NCBI RefSeq assembly: GCF_019805165.1
Contig: NZ_RWIJ01000005.1
Location: forward strand, 1 to 64,000
Direction: 5' to 3'
Source of the DNA: Azospirillum sp. 412522
Lineage (GTDB): Bacteria; Pseudomonadota; Alphaproteobacteria; Azospirillales; Azospirillaceae
DNA: 64,000 nt
Shown here: positions 9,776-19,000 of the stretch, piece by piece
How the letters are laid out: the number at the start of each line of letters is the position of its first letter
How positions within the stretch are numbered: the first letter of the stretch is position 1
Program-made: the position numbers and the translations under genes
The notes under the pieces: generated by a model
The model's input: only the letters and a program-made list of their open reading frames with translations
Told to the model about the DNA's origin: nothing
Database searches by the model: none

Positions 9776-10477
9776 ATGCCGTCCGTCTTCTCTGCCGCTG
9801 TTCGGATCGGCGCCGCCCTGTTCACCGCGGCGCCGGCGTTCGCAGCTTCCGTGACGATGCTGGCGGTTTCGCCGGTCCTAGCCCAATCCTATGGCTTCGC
9901 CGTCGGCGATCGGCTGCCCGTCTTCCGCTATCACGGCGAGGACGGCGTCGCCCATCGCACCGACGAGTTCCGGGGCCGCTGGTTCCTGTTCAAGCGCGGT
10001 GCCGACTGGTGCGTGCCCTGTCTGGCGGAGCGCCCGGGGCTGGACGCCTTCATGCGGGTCCATCCCGAGGTCCCCGTGGTGATGATGGTGGCGGTCAGCC
10101 GGGCCAGCCCCGCCGGTGCCGACCCGCAGCGGCAGATGCAGCGCGACATCGCCCACCAGCGCAGCCACGGCTTCGACCCGCGCATCGTCGCGGTCCAGGA
10201 TGGCCGCCAACCAAGCCAGGACGAGTTGCCGGCGCCCAAGGAGATCGAACCCGTGCCGCTGACCGCCGTCATCGATCCCAATGGCGTCATCGCCGCGCTT
10301 TGGAACTCGACCCACCGCTACGAGCGCTTCCATGAGCGCAAGGGCATCGCCGGCCGGCGGGAGCCTCGCTTCGGCGACTATGTCGAGGCGGTGCTGCTCT
10401 GCAAGGGAGCCGCCCTCTCCACCGTCGGCGAGGAGGTCCGGACGCTCGCCCGCAGCCTTGACGCCTCCTGCTCCTGA
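9776..10477 (+). CDS. Exported thioredoxin-fold (redoxin-like) protein
   Basis: The 233-aa product has a likely signal peptide in the first 35-37 residues (hydrophobic AALFTAAPAFAASVTMLAVSPVLAQS). A thioredoxin-like fold follows: VGDRLPVFRYHGEDGV, then FRGRWFLFKRGADWCVPCLAERPGL with a CxxC-like WCVPC redox motif, and PLTAVIDPNGVIAAL with the cis-Pro strand. It should act as a periplasmic disulfide oxidoreductase of the TlpA/AhpC superfamily. It begins a rightward row of exported proteins. Confidence 0.75.
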   Translation: MPSVFSAAVRIGAALFTAAPAFAASVTMLAVSPVLAQSYGFAVGDRLPVFRYHGEDGVAHRTDEFRGRWFLFKRGADWCVPCLAERPGLDAFMRVHPEVPVVMMVAVSRASPAGADPQRQMQRDIAHQRSHGFDPRIVAVQDGRQPSQDELPAPKEIEPVPLTAVIDPNGVIAALWNSTHRYERFHERKGIAGRREPRFGDYVEAVLLCKGAALSTVGEEVRTLARSLDASCS

Positions 10478-10503
10478 TCCTGCGTTTCCGGAAAGCCACC
10501 GCC

Positions 10504-11787
10504 ATGGTGAACATTTACGCCCCCACCGCCCAGGACGGCCTGAGCAGCGCCGAGATCGTCCTCTACGACCAGTTGATGGACTACCGGGCCCAACTGGGGC
10601 TGCCGGCCATCCCGCTGTCGAAGGCCCTGACCACCACCGCGGCCCGCCACGTCGTCGACATCGCCGACAATCTCGGAACCGCCGTGCCCGATCAATCGCC
10701 GGGCGAGAGCCGTGCCCACAGCTGGAGCGATGCCGCCTACAACGCCAAGGACTCGGCCAGCTATGGCGCGATGTGGAGCGCGCCGGCGCGCCTGGGCACC
10801 GGCTACGCCGGCTATGGCTTCGAGAATCTCATCACCGGGACCGGCAGCGTCGTGCGCGGCACGCCGGAGCAGACGGCCTCCGTGCTCCTCACCGCCTGGA
10901 AGATGAGCCCCAGCCACAACGCCGTCATGACGAACCAGGGCGATTGGAAGCCCTACAGCTGGAACGCGGTCGGCGTCGCCGTCTATAAGAATTCGGCGGC
11001 GATCTGGTTCGGCCGGGAGGCCGATCCCACCGGCGGTCCCGCCATCGACGGCTTCGACCCTCTGCGCTATCTCGCGGGCAATGCCGACCTCGCCCGGGTG
11101 ATCGGCACCGACACCGCCGCCGCGCGGTCGCACTACATCCAGTTTGGTGCCCGCGAAGGCCGGTCGACGACCGCCTTCAACCCGTACCAGTATCTTGCCG
11201 GCTATGGCGACCTGATGGCCGCCTTCGGCAGCGACGCCCAGGCGGCCGAGATCCATTACATCCAGTCCGGCCTGCGGGAAGGGCGCAGCGCGATGGCGTT
11301 CAATGCGGACGCCTACCTCGCCTCGAACCCCGACCTTTTGGCCGCCTTCGGCTCCGACCGCAATGCCGCGTCCCGGCATTACATCGAATCCGGCCGGACG
11401 GAGCAGCGCCGTCTCGACGGCTTCGACGCCGCGGCCTACGAGCGGGCCAATCCCGACATCGCCGCCGCCTTCGGCGCCGACCTGACGGCGGCGACGCGCC
11501 ATTACGTCGAGTATGGCTACCGCGAGCACCGCAGGACCGCCGTCCCGCCGGTCACTGCCCAGGGGGATCCGTTGGCCGGACCGGGTGGCGACAGCTTGCA
11601 GTCCTCGGTTCCGGTGGAGGAGGGCAGCCCGATGATCGGGCGGCTGGCCGAGGCGCCCGTCGACCTCACCTGGACGGCTGGAATGCCCGCCGTTCCCCTG
11701 GCAGCTCCGCTGGCGGGGATTGGGATGGGGCCGTTCCCCGGCTCGGATGCACAGGGCCTGACGCTCGCCTTCGCCGGGCTGGCCTGA
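10504..11787 (+). CDS. CAP-domain protein with four tandem C-terminal repeats
   Basis: The 427-aa product has an N-terminal CAP/SCP-like domain at about residues 10-180 (DQLMDYRAQLGLPAIPLSKALTTTAARHVVDI and ENLITG, SPSHNAVMTN, WNAVGVAVYKN). Four repeats of about 43-45 residues follow, of the form FDP..YLA.N.DL..AFG.D..AA..HYI..G..EGR, at roughly 186-345. This repeat type occurs in secreted proteins of azospirilla and related alphaproteobacteria. No classical signal peptide is visible, so export by a type I system is possible but unproved. It follows the redoxin gene by 26 bp, so the two are probably co-transcribed. Confidence 0.8.
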   Translation: MVNIYAPTAQDGLSSAEIVLYDQLMDYRAQLGLPAIPLSKALTTTAARHVVDIADNLGTAVPDQSPGESRAHSWSDAAYNAKDSASYGAMWSAPARLGTGYAGYGFENLITGTGSVVRGTPEQTASVLLTAWKMSPSHNAVMTNQGDWKPYSWNAVGVAVYKNSAAIWFGREADPTGGPAIDGFDPLRYLAGNADLARVIGTDTAAARSHYIQFGAREGRSTTAFNPYQYLAGYGDLMAAFGSDAQAAEIHYIQSGLREGRSAMAFNADAYLASNPDLLAAFGSDRNAASRHYIESGRTEQRRLDGFDAAAYERANPDIAAAFGADLTAATRHYVEYGYREHRRTAVPPVTAQGDPLAGPGGDSLQSSVPVEEGSPMIGRLAEAPVDLTWTAGMPAVPLAAPLAGIGMGPFPGSDAQGLTLAFAGLA

Positions 11788-11833
11788 TCGGCATGGGCAT
11801 TCCAAACCATTCTCTCATAGTCACGAGGACCGT

Positions 11834-12421
11834 ATGACCGGATTGACCTGGGTCACCGCCGCGCTGTGTGCCGCCACCTTGTCGCTGGCGGCATGCCAGA
11901 CCTCCCGTCCCGTCGACCGCTCCCAGCTCGCGGGCATCACGCTGGCCGACAGGGCTTATGCCGATGAGGCAGCCGACTGGGGCATTTCGCCGCGCGGCAC
12001 GCTGCTGGTCGGCGGCTATCACGCCCGCACGCCGACGGCGGTTCCGGGCGCGCGGACCATCGCGACCGCGGACCTCTTGCGGCTGCTCACCGCCGATCCG
12101 TCGGTGGTGCTGGTCGACGTGCTGGGCGGGTCCGCCCATCCGGGCCTGCCGCAGTCGGTCTGGCTGGTGGACGCGGGGCTGGGCAAGGGCTTCGACGATC
12201 CCCTGCAGGCCAAGCTCGGTGAGCGGCTGGCCCAGCTCACCGGCGGCGACCGGCAGCGGCCGGTCGTCTTCTACTGCCTGTCGGCGGAATGCTGGCTGTC
12301 CTACAACGCCTCGCTGTGGGCCGTGGCGCTCGGCTACCGCTCCGTCCTCTGGTACCGCGGTGGCATCGAGGCGTGGAGGGCGGCCGGACTGCCGATGGCG
12401 CCGGCCATCGGCGGCTGGTAG
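11834..12421 (+). CDS. Rhodanese-like lipoprotein with a CX4CW motif
   Basis: The 195-aa product has a lipobox (LSLAAC at residues 16-21) that predicts lipidation at Cys21. The body is rhodanese-like: VVLVDVLGG, then FYCLSAECWLSYNASLWAVALGYRSVLWYRGGIEAWRAAGLP. This strongly recalls the proteins annotated as 'PQQ-dependent catabolism-associated CXXCW motif', except that the two cysteines here are separated by four residues (CLSAEC). It is probably a periplasmic sulfur-transfer or redox protein. It sits downstream of the redoxin and CAP proteins on the same strand. Confidence 0.7.
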   Translation: MTGLTWVTAALCAATLSLAACQTSRPVDRSQLAGITLADRAYADEAADWGISPRGTLLVGGYHARTPTAVPGARTIATADLLRLLTADPSVVLVDVLGGSAHPGLPQSVWLVDAGLGKGFDDPLQAKLGERLAQLTGGDRQRPVVFYCLSAECWLSYNASLWAVALGYRSVLWYRGGIEAWRAAGLPMAPAIGGW

Positions 12422-12459
12422 GCGAGCAGCGAGAGAAACCAACCATCAAGGAGACGGGG

Positions 12460-12828
12460 ATGATGCGACGGATTGGAAGCGCGATGCTGCTGCTCGGCGC
12501 GCTGACGGGGCAAGCGGTTGCCGCCGACACGCGGCATGACGGCACCTGGACCGGCACCTATCATCCGGTGCAGGCGCTCGGAGCGAAGTGCAACACCAAT
12601 ACGACCAAACGCAGCATGGTTGTGAAGGATGGCGTGGCGACGATGCGCACCACCAGTGCCCGGAACGGAGCCGAGCGCGTCTACACCGGCACCGTCAACG
12701 GCGACACGCTGGACATGGTGTCGGAGGATGAGCTGATCTATTCCGGCACCTTCTCCGGCAATCATTATCGGGCCACCACGGGACGTGGTCTGTGCACCAA
12801 CGGCATCGATCTGGATCGGGTGCCGTAA
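12460..12828 (+). CDS. Small exported protein of unknown function
   Basis: The 122-aa product has a clear signal peptide, MMRRIGSAMLLLGALTGQAVA, with cleavage probably after AVA. The mature part is beta-rich (GTWTGTYHPV, SMVVKDGVATMRTT, RVYTGTVNGDTLDMVSEDELIYSGTFSGNHYRATTGRGLC) and has two cysteines that could pair. AAGGAG precedes the ATG at 12460. It is the last gene of the exported-protein row. The following 330 bp hold no gene, only a weak hairpin (12855-12880) and the operator at 13120. Confidence 0.7.
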   Translation: MMRRIGSAMLLLGALTGQAVAADTRHDGTWTGTYHPVQALGAKCNTNTTKRSMVVKDGVATMRTTSARNGAERVYTGTVNGDTLDMVSEDELIYSGTFSGNHYRATTGRGLCTNGIDLDRVP

Positions 12829-13119
12829 TGTGCGACGGGTGCGACCGATCAGGCAGGCACCAGGGAGGGTGAGGGTGCCTCGTCTACTAGGAATGCGGGT
12901 AGGTGTCCACACAGCAATCCTGCGCAAAAGCTGTGTTCAGCGCAACATCACACCAGGTGGTCGGAGTTAAGGCATCCCCTTGTCCATCTACTCCTGCGCC
13001 TCAATTCGCGACAGGGTCCAAGTCAACATGTCACCTGCGTGATGCCTGTCACCCTTGTGTGGTCGCTGTGCATCACCGCCAGTGATCTCCAGGAAAACCG
13101 GACCAGAACAATATCTGAC

Positions 13120-13150
13120 TGCAAATTAACAATTGCGCTGTTATCTTGCA
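13120..13150. promoter_or_regulatory. Operator-like site TGCAAATTAACA-N7-TGTTATCTTGCA
   Basis: This is an imperfect inverted repeat (10 of 12 positions) six bases upstream of ATG 13156. The right half-site is identical over 12 bases to that at 6830-6841, and the spacing is the same. The position over the start region of a winged-helix gene fits autorepression. Confidence 0.6.
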
Positions 13151-13155
13151 TTCTC

Positions 13156-14160
13156 ATGTTATCCAAAGATGCTCTAATGGACCCCCGTCTCCAAGCCTTC
13201 GGACGATACGTCGGCCGTATCGCCGGTTCCGAGCCATCCATCGATCCACGACCCACCGCAGGCCTGCCCATGTTCTTACGCCAGCGTTTCGGGCTCTATA
13301 CCGTACGCTTCGGACAGAACGAAAGCACCGGTCTCTTGCTGTGCGACCCCGACGACTTCTCCCCGGCCGCCTTCGAGAAGCAGGTACGCCAGTGCCCAGC
13401 GTCCGTTCAAGACAGCTACGTTCTGATTGCTGAACAACTGCCGGGATATGTGCGGAACCGCTTGGTTGAGCGCCGCATCCCCTTCGTTGTGCCGGATGTT
13501 CAACTCTATTGGCCAGACCTTGGTATCGCTGCGCGCAAACGGGGAGGGCGCAAGCCTTCCTCTGTCGGCGAACACCTGAGTCCGGCGACGCAAGCCGCGG
13601 TGATGGCGGCCCTTGCCCGTCGTGTCCAAGATGGCCTCGCCGCTCGGGACATGGCCAAATTCCTCGGGTACACGCAAATGACCATGACCAGGGTCTTCGA
13701 CGAACTCGAAGGCGTCGGCTTGGCCAAGACGGCGCGGTGCGGCCACGAGCGGCGCCTGCACTTCAGTTGCCAGGGGCAGCAGCTGTGGCATGCGGTACAT
13801 CCGAGGCTGCGCGACCCGGTGCGCAAGACACTGCGCTTCCATGCCGAGGACATTGCAACTGCGGATCCCTTGCTTGCTGGCGAAAGCGCCCTGGCGAAGA
13901 TGAGTATGCTCGTTGTCCCGGCGCAACCTGTCTATGCCGTCGGTCCGAAGGGATGGTCAATGATCCGCAGCAACGCTCCCGAGGTGATCCCAGTAGAGGA
14001 GACCGGCACCTGTCTGCTGCAGATTTGGGCATACAACCCTGCTATCGCCGGCCGCGAGGGGCAAGTTGATCCCTTTTCGCTTGCCCTCAATCTTGCAGGG
14101 ATCAAGGATGAGCGTGTCGCCATGGCTTTGGAAGAAATGATGGAGAAGATTGTATGGTGA
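13156..14160 (+). CDS. AbiEi-like winged-helix antitoxin/regulator
   Basis: The product is 334 aa. A central winged-helix segment (ATQAAVMAALARRVQDGLAARDMAKFLGYTQMTMTRVFDELEGVGLAKT, then GHERRLHF) follows an N-terminal restriction-endonuclease-like or sensor region (SYVLIAEQLPGYVRNRLVERRIPFVVPDVQLYWPDLGI). It is followed by LLAGESALAKMSMLVVPAQPVYAV, and the C terminus VDPFSLALNLAGIKDERVAMALEEMMEKIVW. From memory this layout is typical of MarR-like partners of AbiEii-type nucleotidyltransferase toxins. I start at ATG 13156 (13177 also possible), because the longer frame back to 13039 runs through the operator-like palindrome. It overlaps the remnant toxin by seven bases. Confidence 0.6.
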   Translation: MLSKDALMDPRLQAFGRYVGRIAGSEPSIDPRPTAGLPMFLRQRFGLYTVRFGQNESTGLLLCDPDDFSPAAFEKQVRQCPASVQDSYVLIAEQLPGYVRNRLVERRIPFVVPDVQLYWPDLGIAARKRGGRKPSSVGEHLSPATQAAVMAALARRVQDGLAARDMAKFLGYTQMTMTRVFDELEGVGLAKTARCGHERRLHFSCQGQQLWHAVHPRLRDPVRKTLRFHAEDIATADPLLAGESALAKMSMLVVPAQPVYAVGPKGWSMIRSNAPEVIPVEETGTCLLQIWAYNPAIAGREGQVDPFSLALNLAGIKDERVAMALEEMMEKIVW

Positions 14161-14213
14161 AAGGATTTGACCGCTTCGTCGGCCAATTCAAGGTGCGGAT
14201 CGGCAGAGAGTGA
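14154..14213 (+). pseudogene. 5' stub of a probable AbiEii-type nucleotidyltransferase toxin
   Basis: An ATG overlapping the antitoxin stop (ATGGTGA) opens 19 codons, MVKGFDRFVGQFKVRIGRE, and then TGA. The beginning matches how AbiEii-like toxins start ('F..F......YVLIGG'), but the nucleotidyltransferase core is absent. The toxin gene appears deleted after about 12 codons. The next 200 bp up to the IS630 contain nothing recognisable. Confidence 0.4.
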
Positions 14214-14410
14214 GGAGGCTTTGGAAAATTTTCATGATCAATTGAGAGTTGAATGCGTCACGCGAAATAAACAGAATAGGCAAGATTTTTCAGAAAATGT
14301 GGTGTTCCATATGAGAAGAAGTGCATCGTCAACACAGTTTTTTCTTTGAACACATGCTTGCGTTCGATTGGCTTTCTCCCTGATCTTCGCATCCTTGAGC
14401 TGATCGACCA

Positions 14411-15551
14411 TAGTGTACTGACGCAGACATAGGATTCACAGCGGGCTGCTGGTGTGCGACTCTTTCGGCATGGCCCAGACCGTCAGCGTCATCGTTGGAG
14501 CAGAGGATCGCGCGCGTTTGGCCGCGCTCCTCGGCGACCGCAACCGCCCGCACAAGCATGTCCAGCGGGTGAACATCATCGTGCTCTCGGCCGAGCGGCT
14601 GCCGGTGCAGGAGGTGGCGCGCCGGGCCGGTGTCAGCCGCCCGGCGGTCTGGCGTTGGCAGGTGCGCTACGCCGAACAAGGCGTGGATGCGCTGCTGCGC
14701 GACAAGACGCGCAAGCCCGGCCGGGCACCGCTGCCGACCGCCACCGTGGCCAAGGTGCTGGCGCTGACCTGCTCGGAACCACCGGGCGCCGTGACACACT
14801 GGACCGGCCGAGCGGTGGCCAAGGCCGTCGGCATCAGCCTGCGCGCCGTGCAGCGCATTTGGGAAGCCAACCGGCTCCAACCGCATCGGCTGCGCACCTT
14901 CAAGCGGTCCAACGATCCGGCTTTTGCCGCCAAGGTGGAGGACATCGTCGGCCTCTATATGGACCCGCCCTGCCACGCGGTGGTGCTGTCCATCGACGAG
15001 AAGAGCCAGATCCAGGCGCTCGACCGCACCCAGCCGGGTTTGCTGCTGAAGCCCGGCAGGTGCGGGACGATGACGCACGATTACAAGCGCAACGGCACCA
15101 CCACGCTGTTCGCCGCGCTGAACACCCTGGACGGCACCGTGGTCGGCCGCTGCCTGCCCAAGCACACCCACAAAGAGTTCATCAAGTTCCTGAACGCCGT
15201 TGAGCGCGTGGTGCCGGTCGGCAAGGTGATCCACGCGATCGTCGACAACTACGCCACCCACAAGCATCCCAAGGTGCTGGAATGGTTGGCCGATCACCCG
15301 CGCTGGGTCTTCCATTTCACGCCCACCTCAGCCTCCTGGATCAACGCCGTCGAGGGCTTCTTCTCCATCATCACCCGACGGAGCATCCGGCGCGGCGTGT
15401 TCAAGTCCGTGGCCGACCTCCAGGACGCCATCGCCCGCTACATCCGCGAGCACAACAGGGCATCCAGGCCCTTCGTCTGGACCAAGCCGGCGACACCATC
15501 CTCGATAAACTCAGCCGTTTGCCTGCACCTTCTGAATGAGTCAGTGCAATA
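14411..15551 (+). mobile_element. IS630-family insertion sequence
   Basis: The terminal inverted repeats start at TA 14411-14412 (TAGTGTACTGAC...) and end at TA 15550-15551 (reverse complement TATTGCACTGAC...). They match at 16 of the first 24 positions. The TA at each end fits the TA target duplication of this family. The element holds one transposase gene with a damaged 3' end. Confidence 0.8.
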
Positions 15552-15552
15552 G
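14470..15552 (+). CDS. IS630-family transposase, 3'-frameshifted
   Basis: The product is about 360 aa from ATG 14470 (GTG 14452 is an alternative). It has an N-terminal HTH (LPVQEVARRAGVSRPAVWRWQVRYAEQG) and an AVAKAVGISLRAVQRIW linker. The DDE domain shows SIDEKSQIQALDRTQPG, HAIVDNYATHKHPKV and FTPTSASWINAVEGFFSII. Near the C terminus the expected ending (TILDKLSRLPAPSE, stop at 15539) lies in the +1 frame. A one-base deletion near 15490 (GCGACACC instead of GCGGACACC) diverts the frame to a stop made from the duplicated TA. The catalytic residues are upstream of the lesion, so activity may persist. Confidence 0.85.
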   Translation: MAQTVSVIVGAEDRARLAALLGDRNRPHKHVQRVNIIVLSAERLPVQEVARRAGVSRPAVWRWQVRYAEQGVDALLRDKTRKPGRAPLPTATVAKVLALTCSEPPGAVTHWTGRAVAKAVGISLRAVQRIWEANRLQPHRLRTFKRSNDPAFAAKVEDIVGLYMDPPCHAVVLSIDEKSQIQALDRTQPGLLLKPGRCGTMTHDYKRNGTTTLFAALNTLDGTVVGRCLPKHTHKEFIKFLNAVERVVPVGKVIHAIVDNYATHKHPKVLEWLADHPRWVFHFTPTSASWINAVEGFFSIITRRSIRRGVFKSVADLQDAIARYIREHNRASRPFVWTKPATPSSINSAVCLHLLNESVQ

Positions 15553-15900
15553 CTTCCCTCGCATCACGCTGTGCACGCACCAGAGGGCGTCGTCGGACAG
15601 CTGCACCGCATGCGGGAGGTTCTCCCGGCGAGTCCATGGCTCCTGCTGGCGCAGCCTCGGCAACCTCGCAAGATTTGGCCGTCCAACCATCCTGCTGGCT
15701 CGGGGCTGCCGTTTACGTTGCGTGCATCGGACTGATCCTGGCGCACCTTTGACGAGCCGCTGTCGGGCATCGCGCAACGGCGGGCTCACTCATATCCAGA
15801 TCATCAAGCTTTTTGAGATGCCCGATTGTTCGGCGATGATATCGGTGACCGTGGGCCAACGTCCAGTGCGCACGCTTCCACCTTGACGGATCCAAGCGCG
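15553..15900. other. Gap without a supportable gene
   Basis: Short leftward frames (for example RRENLPHAVQLSDDALWCVHSVMRGKLLH ending at 15541, and MDPSRWKRAHWTLAHGHRYHRR from 15895) have protein-like patches but no intact gene. They are probably remnants broken by the IS630 insertion. I cannot assign a family. Confidence 0.4.
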
Positions 15901-15960
15901 TCGCTGAATCAGCTCTCCGCTGGATTGTAGATCAACATACACCCTTTACAGATCTCTAAA

Positions 15961-16020
15961 GACAATCAAGCCTAAATAGGGTAGTGGATAACTACCGTTT
16001 ACCACTTAATAGTGGTATAG
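15961..16020. promoter_or_regulatory. AT-rich regulatory region with palindromes ahead of the defence operon
   Basis: The region is an AT-rich patch in otherwise GC-rich DNA. It carries GTAGT-N5-ACTAC (15981-15995) and ACCACT-TAAT-AGTGGT (16001-16016). The half-site AGTGG occurs at 15983 and 16011 and inverted at 16002. It lies about 40-80 bp before the first start codon of the helicase-TerB-ATPase-helicase operon, a sensible place for a promoter and operator. Confidence 0.5.
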
Positions 16021-16057
16021 GCGCCCTATCGCTCGTAGTGAGTTGAATTTTCTGACG

Positions 16058-19000
16058 ATGCACTTGCCGATGACTCCCGACCAATCAAACACTGCGCTGA
16101 CTATCCTCGACTATTGGCAGGCCATCGAGGCGCTGTCTCCGGGAGCGCCGCCAAAGAATGACCGCAAGGATCATGTCTGGACGGCGGGCGACGAGACGAC
16201 GCTGCCCTGGCATGAGCGGATGCGCGCCACCTACGTCGAAACCCGTGAGCGCCGCTGGCGTTTTTTGGTCCATATCGGTCTGTTCGAGATGGAGGGAGTG
16301 GTCCTCGAACTGCGGGATCAGCTGGGCGTGGACGATGACGAGGAGCGGCCGCGCGGTGGCGAGGCGGCGTTGGTTTGTCTGTGCGTCACCGCCGATGGCC
16401 ACCCCTTCGGCGTTCCTGCTGTGTCGGCGGTGCCCTGGGCGATGAATGAAATCGCTGCCGCCCGTGGTGAATTGCGCTTCGGCGATTTTGGCGTCGTCGA
16501 GGAGCGGGTGGTCACGCGCATCACCGATTACCTTGCCGAACGTGAAATCCTGGTGCCGGAGGAGGGGAACGATGCTTTCAGCGATGCTCCGCCGCTGACG
16601 CTTGCCGATTGCGATGCCATCGCCGCGATTGTTGCCAAGGAAACCGGCTGGACACCACGGGCTGGTCTCACGGCGCTGGCCCGCTTCAAGGGTGTGGAAC
16701 TGAAGTCTCGCAAGGATGGGCGTTTCGGGGAGATCGAACCCGATCTGCTCAACAGTTTTTTCCTGCGCGATCTAGGGCGGGTGTCCGCCGCCGTCCGACG
16801 CGGTGACTGTGGTCCCGGCTTGGTCCGCTACCTGTTCGGCCACAGCGGTGGGCGCACCGATGTGGTGCGCGACGCCGGCTTTGCCGAACGGCTGCTGCAC
16901 CCGTCCAATCTGCCGCCGGGCTGCTGGCCGACGCCCGGTGGGCATCCTTTGGTGATGGCTCAGCAGATGGCGGTGAATGCCGCCTTGGAAACGCTGAAAG
17001 ATGGCCGTGGCGTGTTTTCCGTCAATGGTCCGCCAGGAACCGGCAAGACGACGCTGCTGCGGGATCTGATCGTTGGAGTGATCGTCGAGCGCGCGATGGT
17101 GCTCGCCCAATTCACCCAGCCCAACGACGCCTTCGATGAGAAACGGGCCATCCGGCACAGCGATTATCATGTTTGGGAGATCGATGAGCGGCTGCGTGGC
17201 TTCGAAATGGTCGTCGCCTCATCCAACAACAGCGCTGTGGAGAACGTCACCCGCGAGGTCCCAGCCATGAAGGCAATCGATCCACGTTGGCTGGACCAGG
17301 CAGACCATTTCCGAACCGCCGCCGACACGCTGTTCGCGCCTGAGGGCAATCCGGGCAAGGCCGGCACCTGCTGGGGCATGATGACGGCGGTGCTGGGCAA
17401 CAAGGAAAAACGTTCAACCTTCGTCAACCGATTCTGGTTCGGCCGTTTTGACCGGGTGAAGATACCGCCCACTCTGTTCAAGAACGCCTTCCAAGAAGGG
17501 GCGCCATCCTGGTATGAGGCACGCGCCGCTTTCCGCCAAGCCATCGCTCATTTCGAGGATCGGCGTGACGCCCTGGCTGCGCTGTCCGACGCCTTGACCG
17601 AGCATGACGAGGCCCTGTCGGCGCTGTCGGCGGCGGGGGATGCGGTGCGGCGGGATGAGGTTTCGGAACAGCAACGCACTCTCGAGGCGGCTGCGGCACG
17701 GGAGGATTTGGCAAAGCTATCTGCCTGGGGGGAGATCCTCGACCGCTGCCAGGAAGCAGCAGCGCGCGAGCGCAGCTGTCGTGATGCGTTGAACTGTCTG
17801 GACAACCTCATGGCGGCGTCCAGTCAGAGTGAAGTGCGCCTGGCGGCGGACCTTACCGAGGCCGAAGCGGCGATCGCCGCCTGCGAAGCCCGTCTCGCCG
17901 TGGAGCGTGATGTGTGCGAACGCCTGGAGCGGGAACGGCCATCGTTCTTCAGCACTCTGTTCGGCACGAAGCATCAGCGCGATTGGCAAGCGCGTCGGCG
18001 TGAGGCGAGCGACATCGTCACCCGACTGCAGCGGGAGCGGGTGGAGGCCGATCTGCGCCGATTGAAAGCGCACACTGCGCTGAAAGTCCTGGAGAAGGAG
18101 CGGGCGGCAGCTCCGGCGGATCGAGACAGGCTATTGATGGATCGGGACACCGCGCGGCGGACATTGGCCGAATTGTTGAAGTCAGACGTGGGCTTGGCCG
18201 AACCGGCGCTTTTGCAGGAGGTCGGCGATTGGCAGGGCGTTGGCGATGCGCTGCATGCTCTAGCATCGACCGCCACTGCCACAAGCCGGACGGTAACGGA
18301 GGAGGCACGGCGCCGGATGGTGGCGGTGGAGGAGGCACGCCGACAGCTCGCTGCTTCTCAAGCCTTGTGGGAGAGCCAGCGGACCGCATCCGCGGCGCTC
18401 GCGGCCCGGCTCGACGCACTGGGCGGCGGTTTCGCCGGCACCCTGATCGACGTTTCGTGGCGGGCGCTTTCGGAAGAAGAGCGGCAGAAGACCTCCCCTT
18501 GGATGGATCGTGAATTGCACGATCTGCGTGTCGCTTGCTTCTTGCGGGCGCTCGACCTGCACCGCGCCTTCTTGGCCGGCGCCTCGAAGAAGGTGTGGAC
18601 CAACCTCAACCGGTTCATGGATCTGCTGACCGGTAAGATTGCCGGAGATGCTGTCGAGGGTGGGCCGGCGTCGCTGTGGGCAACCTTCGGGCTGGCGGTG
18701 CCGTTGGTGTCCACGACCTTTGCCTCCTTCGACCGCCTGTTCGACGGTATGGGGCGGGAGAGCATCGGCTGGTTGTTTGTTGACGAAGCTGGACAGGCGA
18801 CGCCCCAAGCCGCAACCGGCGCGGTATGGCGGGCGCGGCGGGCGGTGATCATCGGCGACCCTCTGCAACTGGAACCAGTCGTCACGCTGCCGATGCAGGC
18901 GGTCGAGGCGATCCGGCGCCGTTGCGCACTGGCCGACCGCTGGCATCCGATTCGGGCCTCGGCCCAGGTTCTGGCCGACCGGGCCAATCCGCTGGGCACC

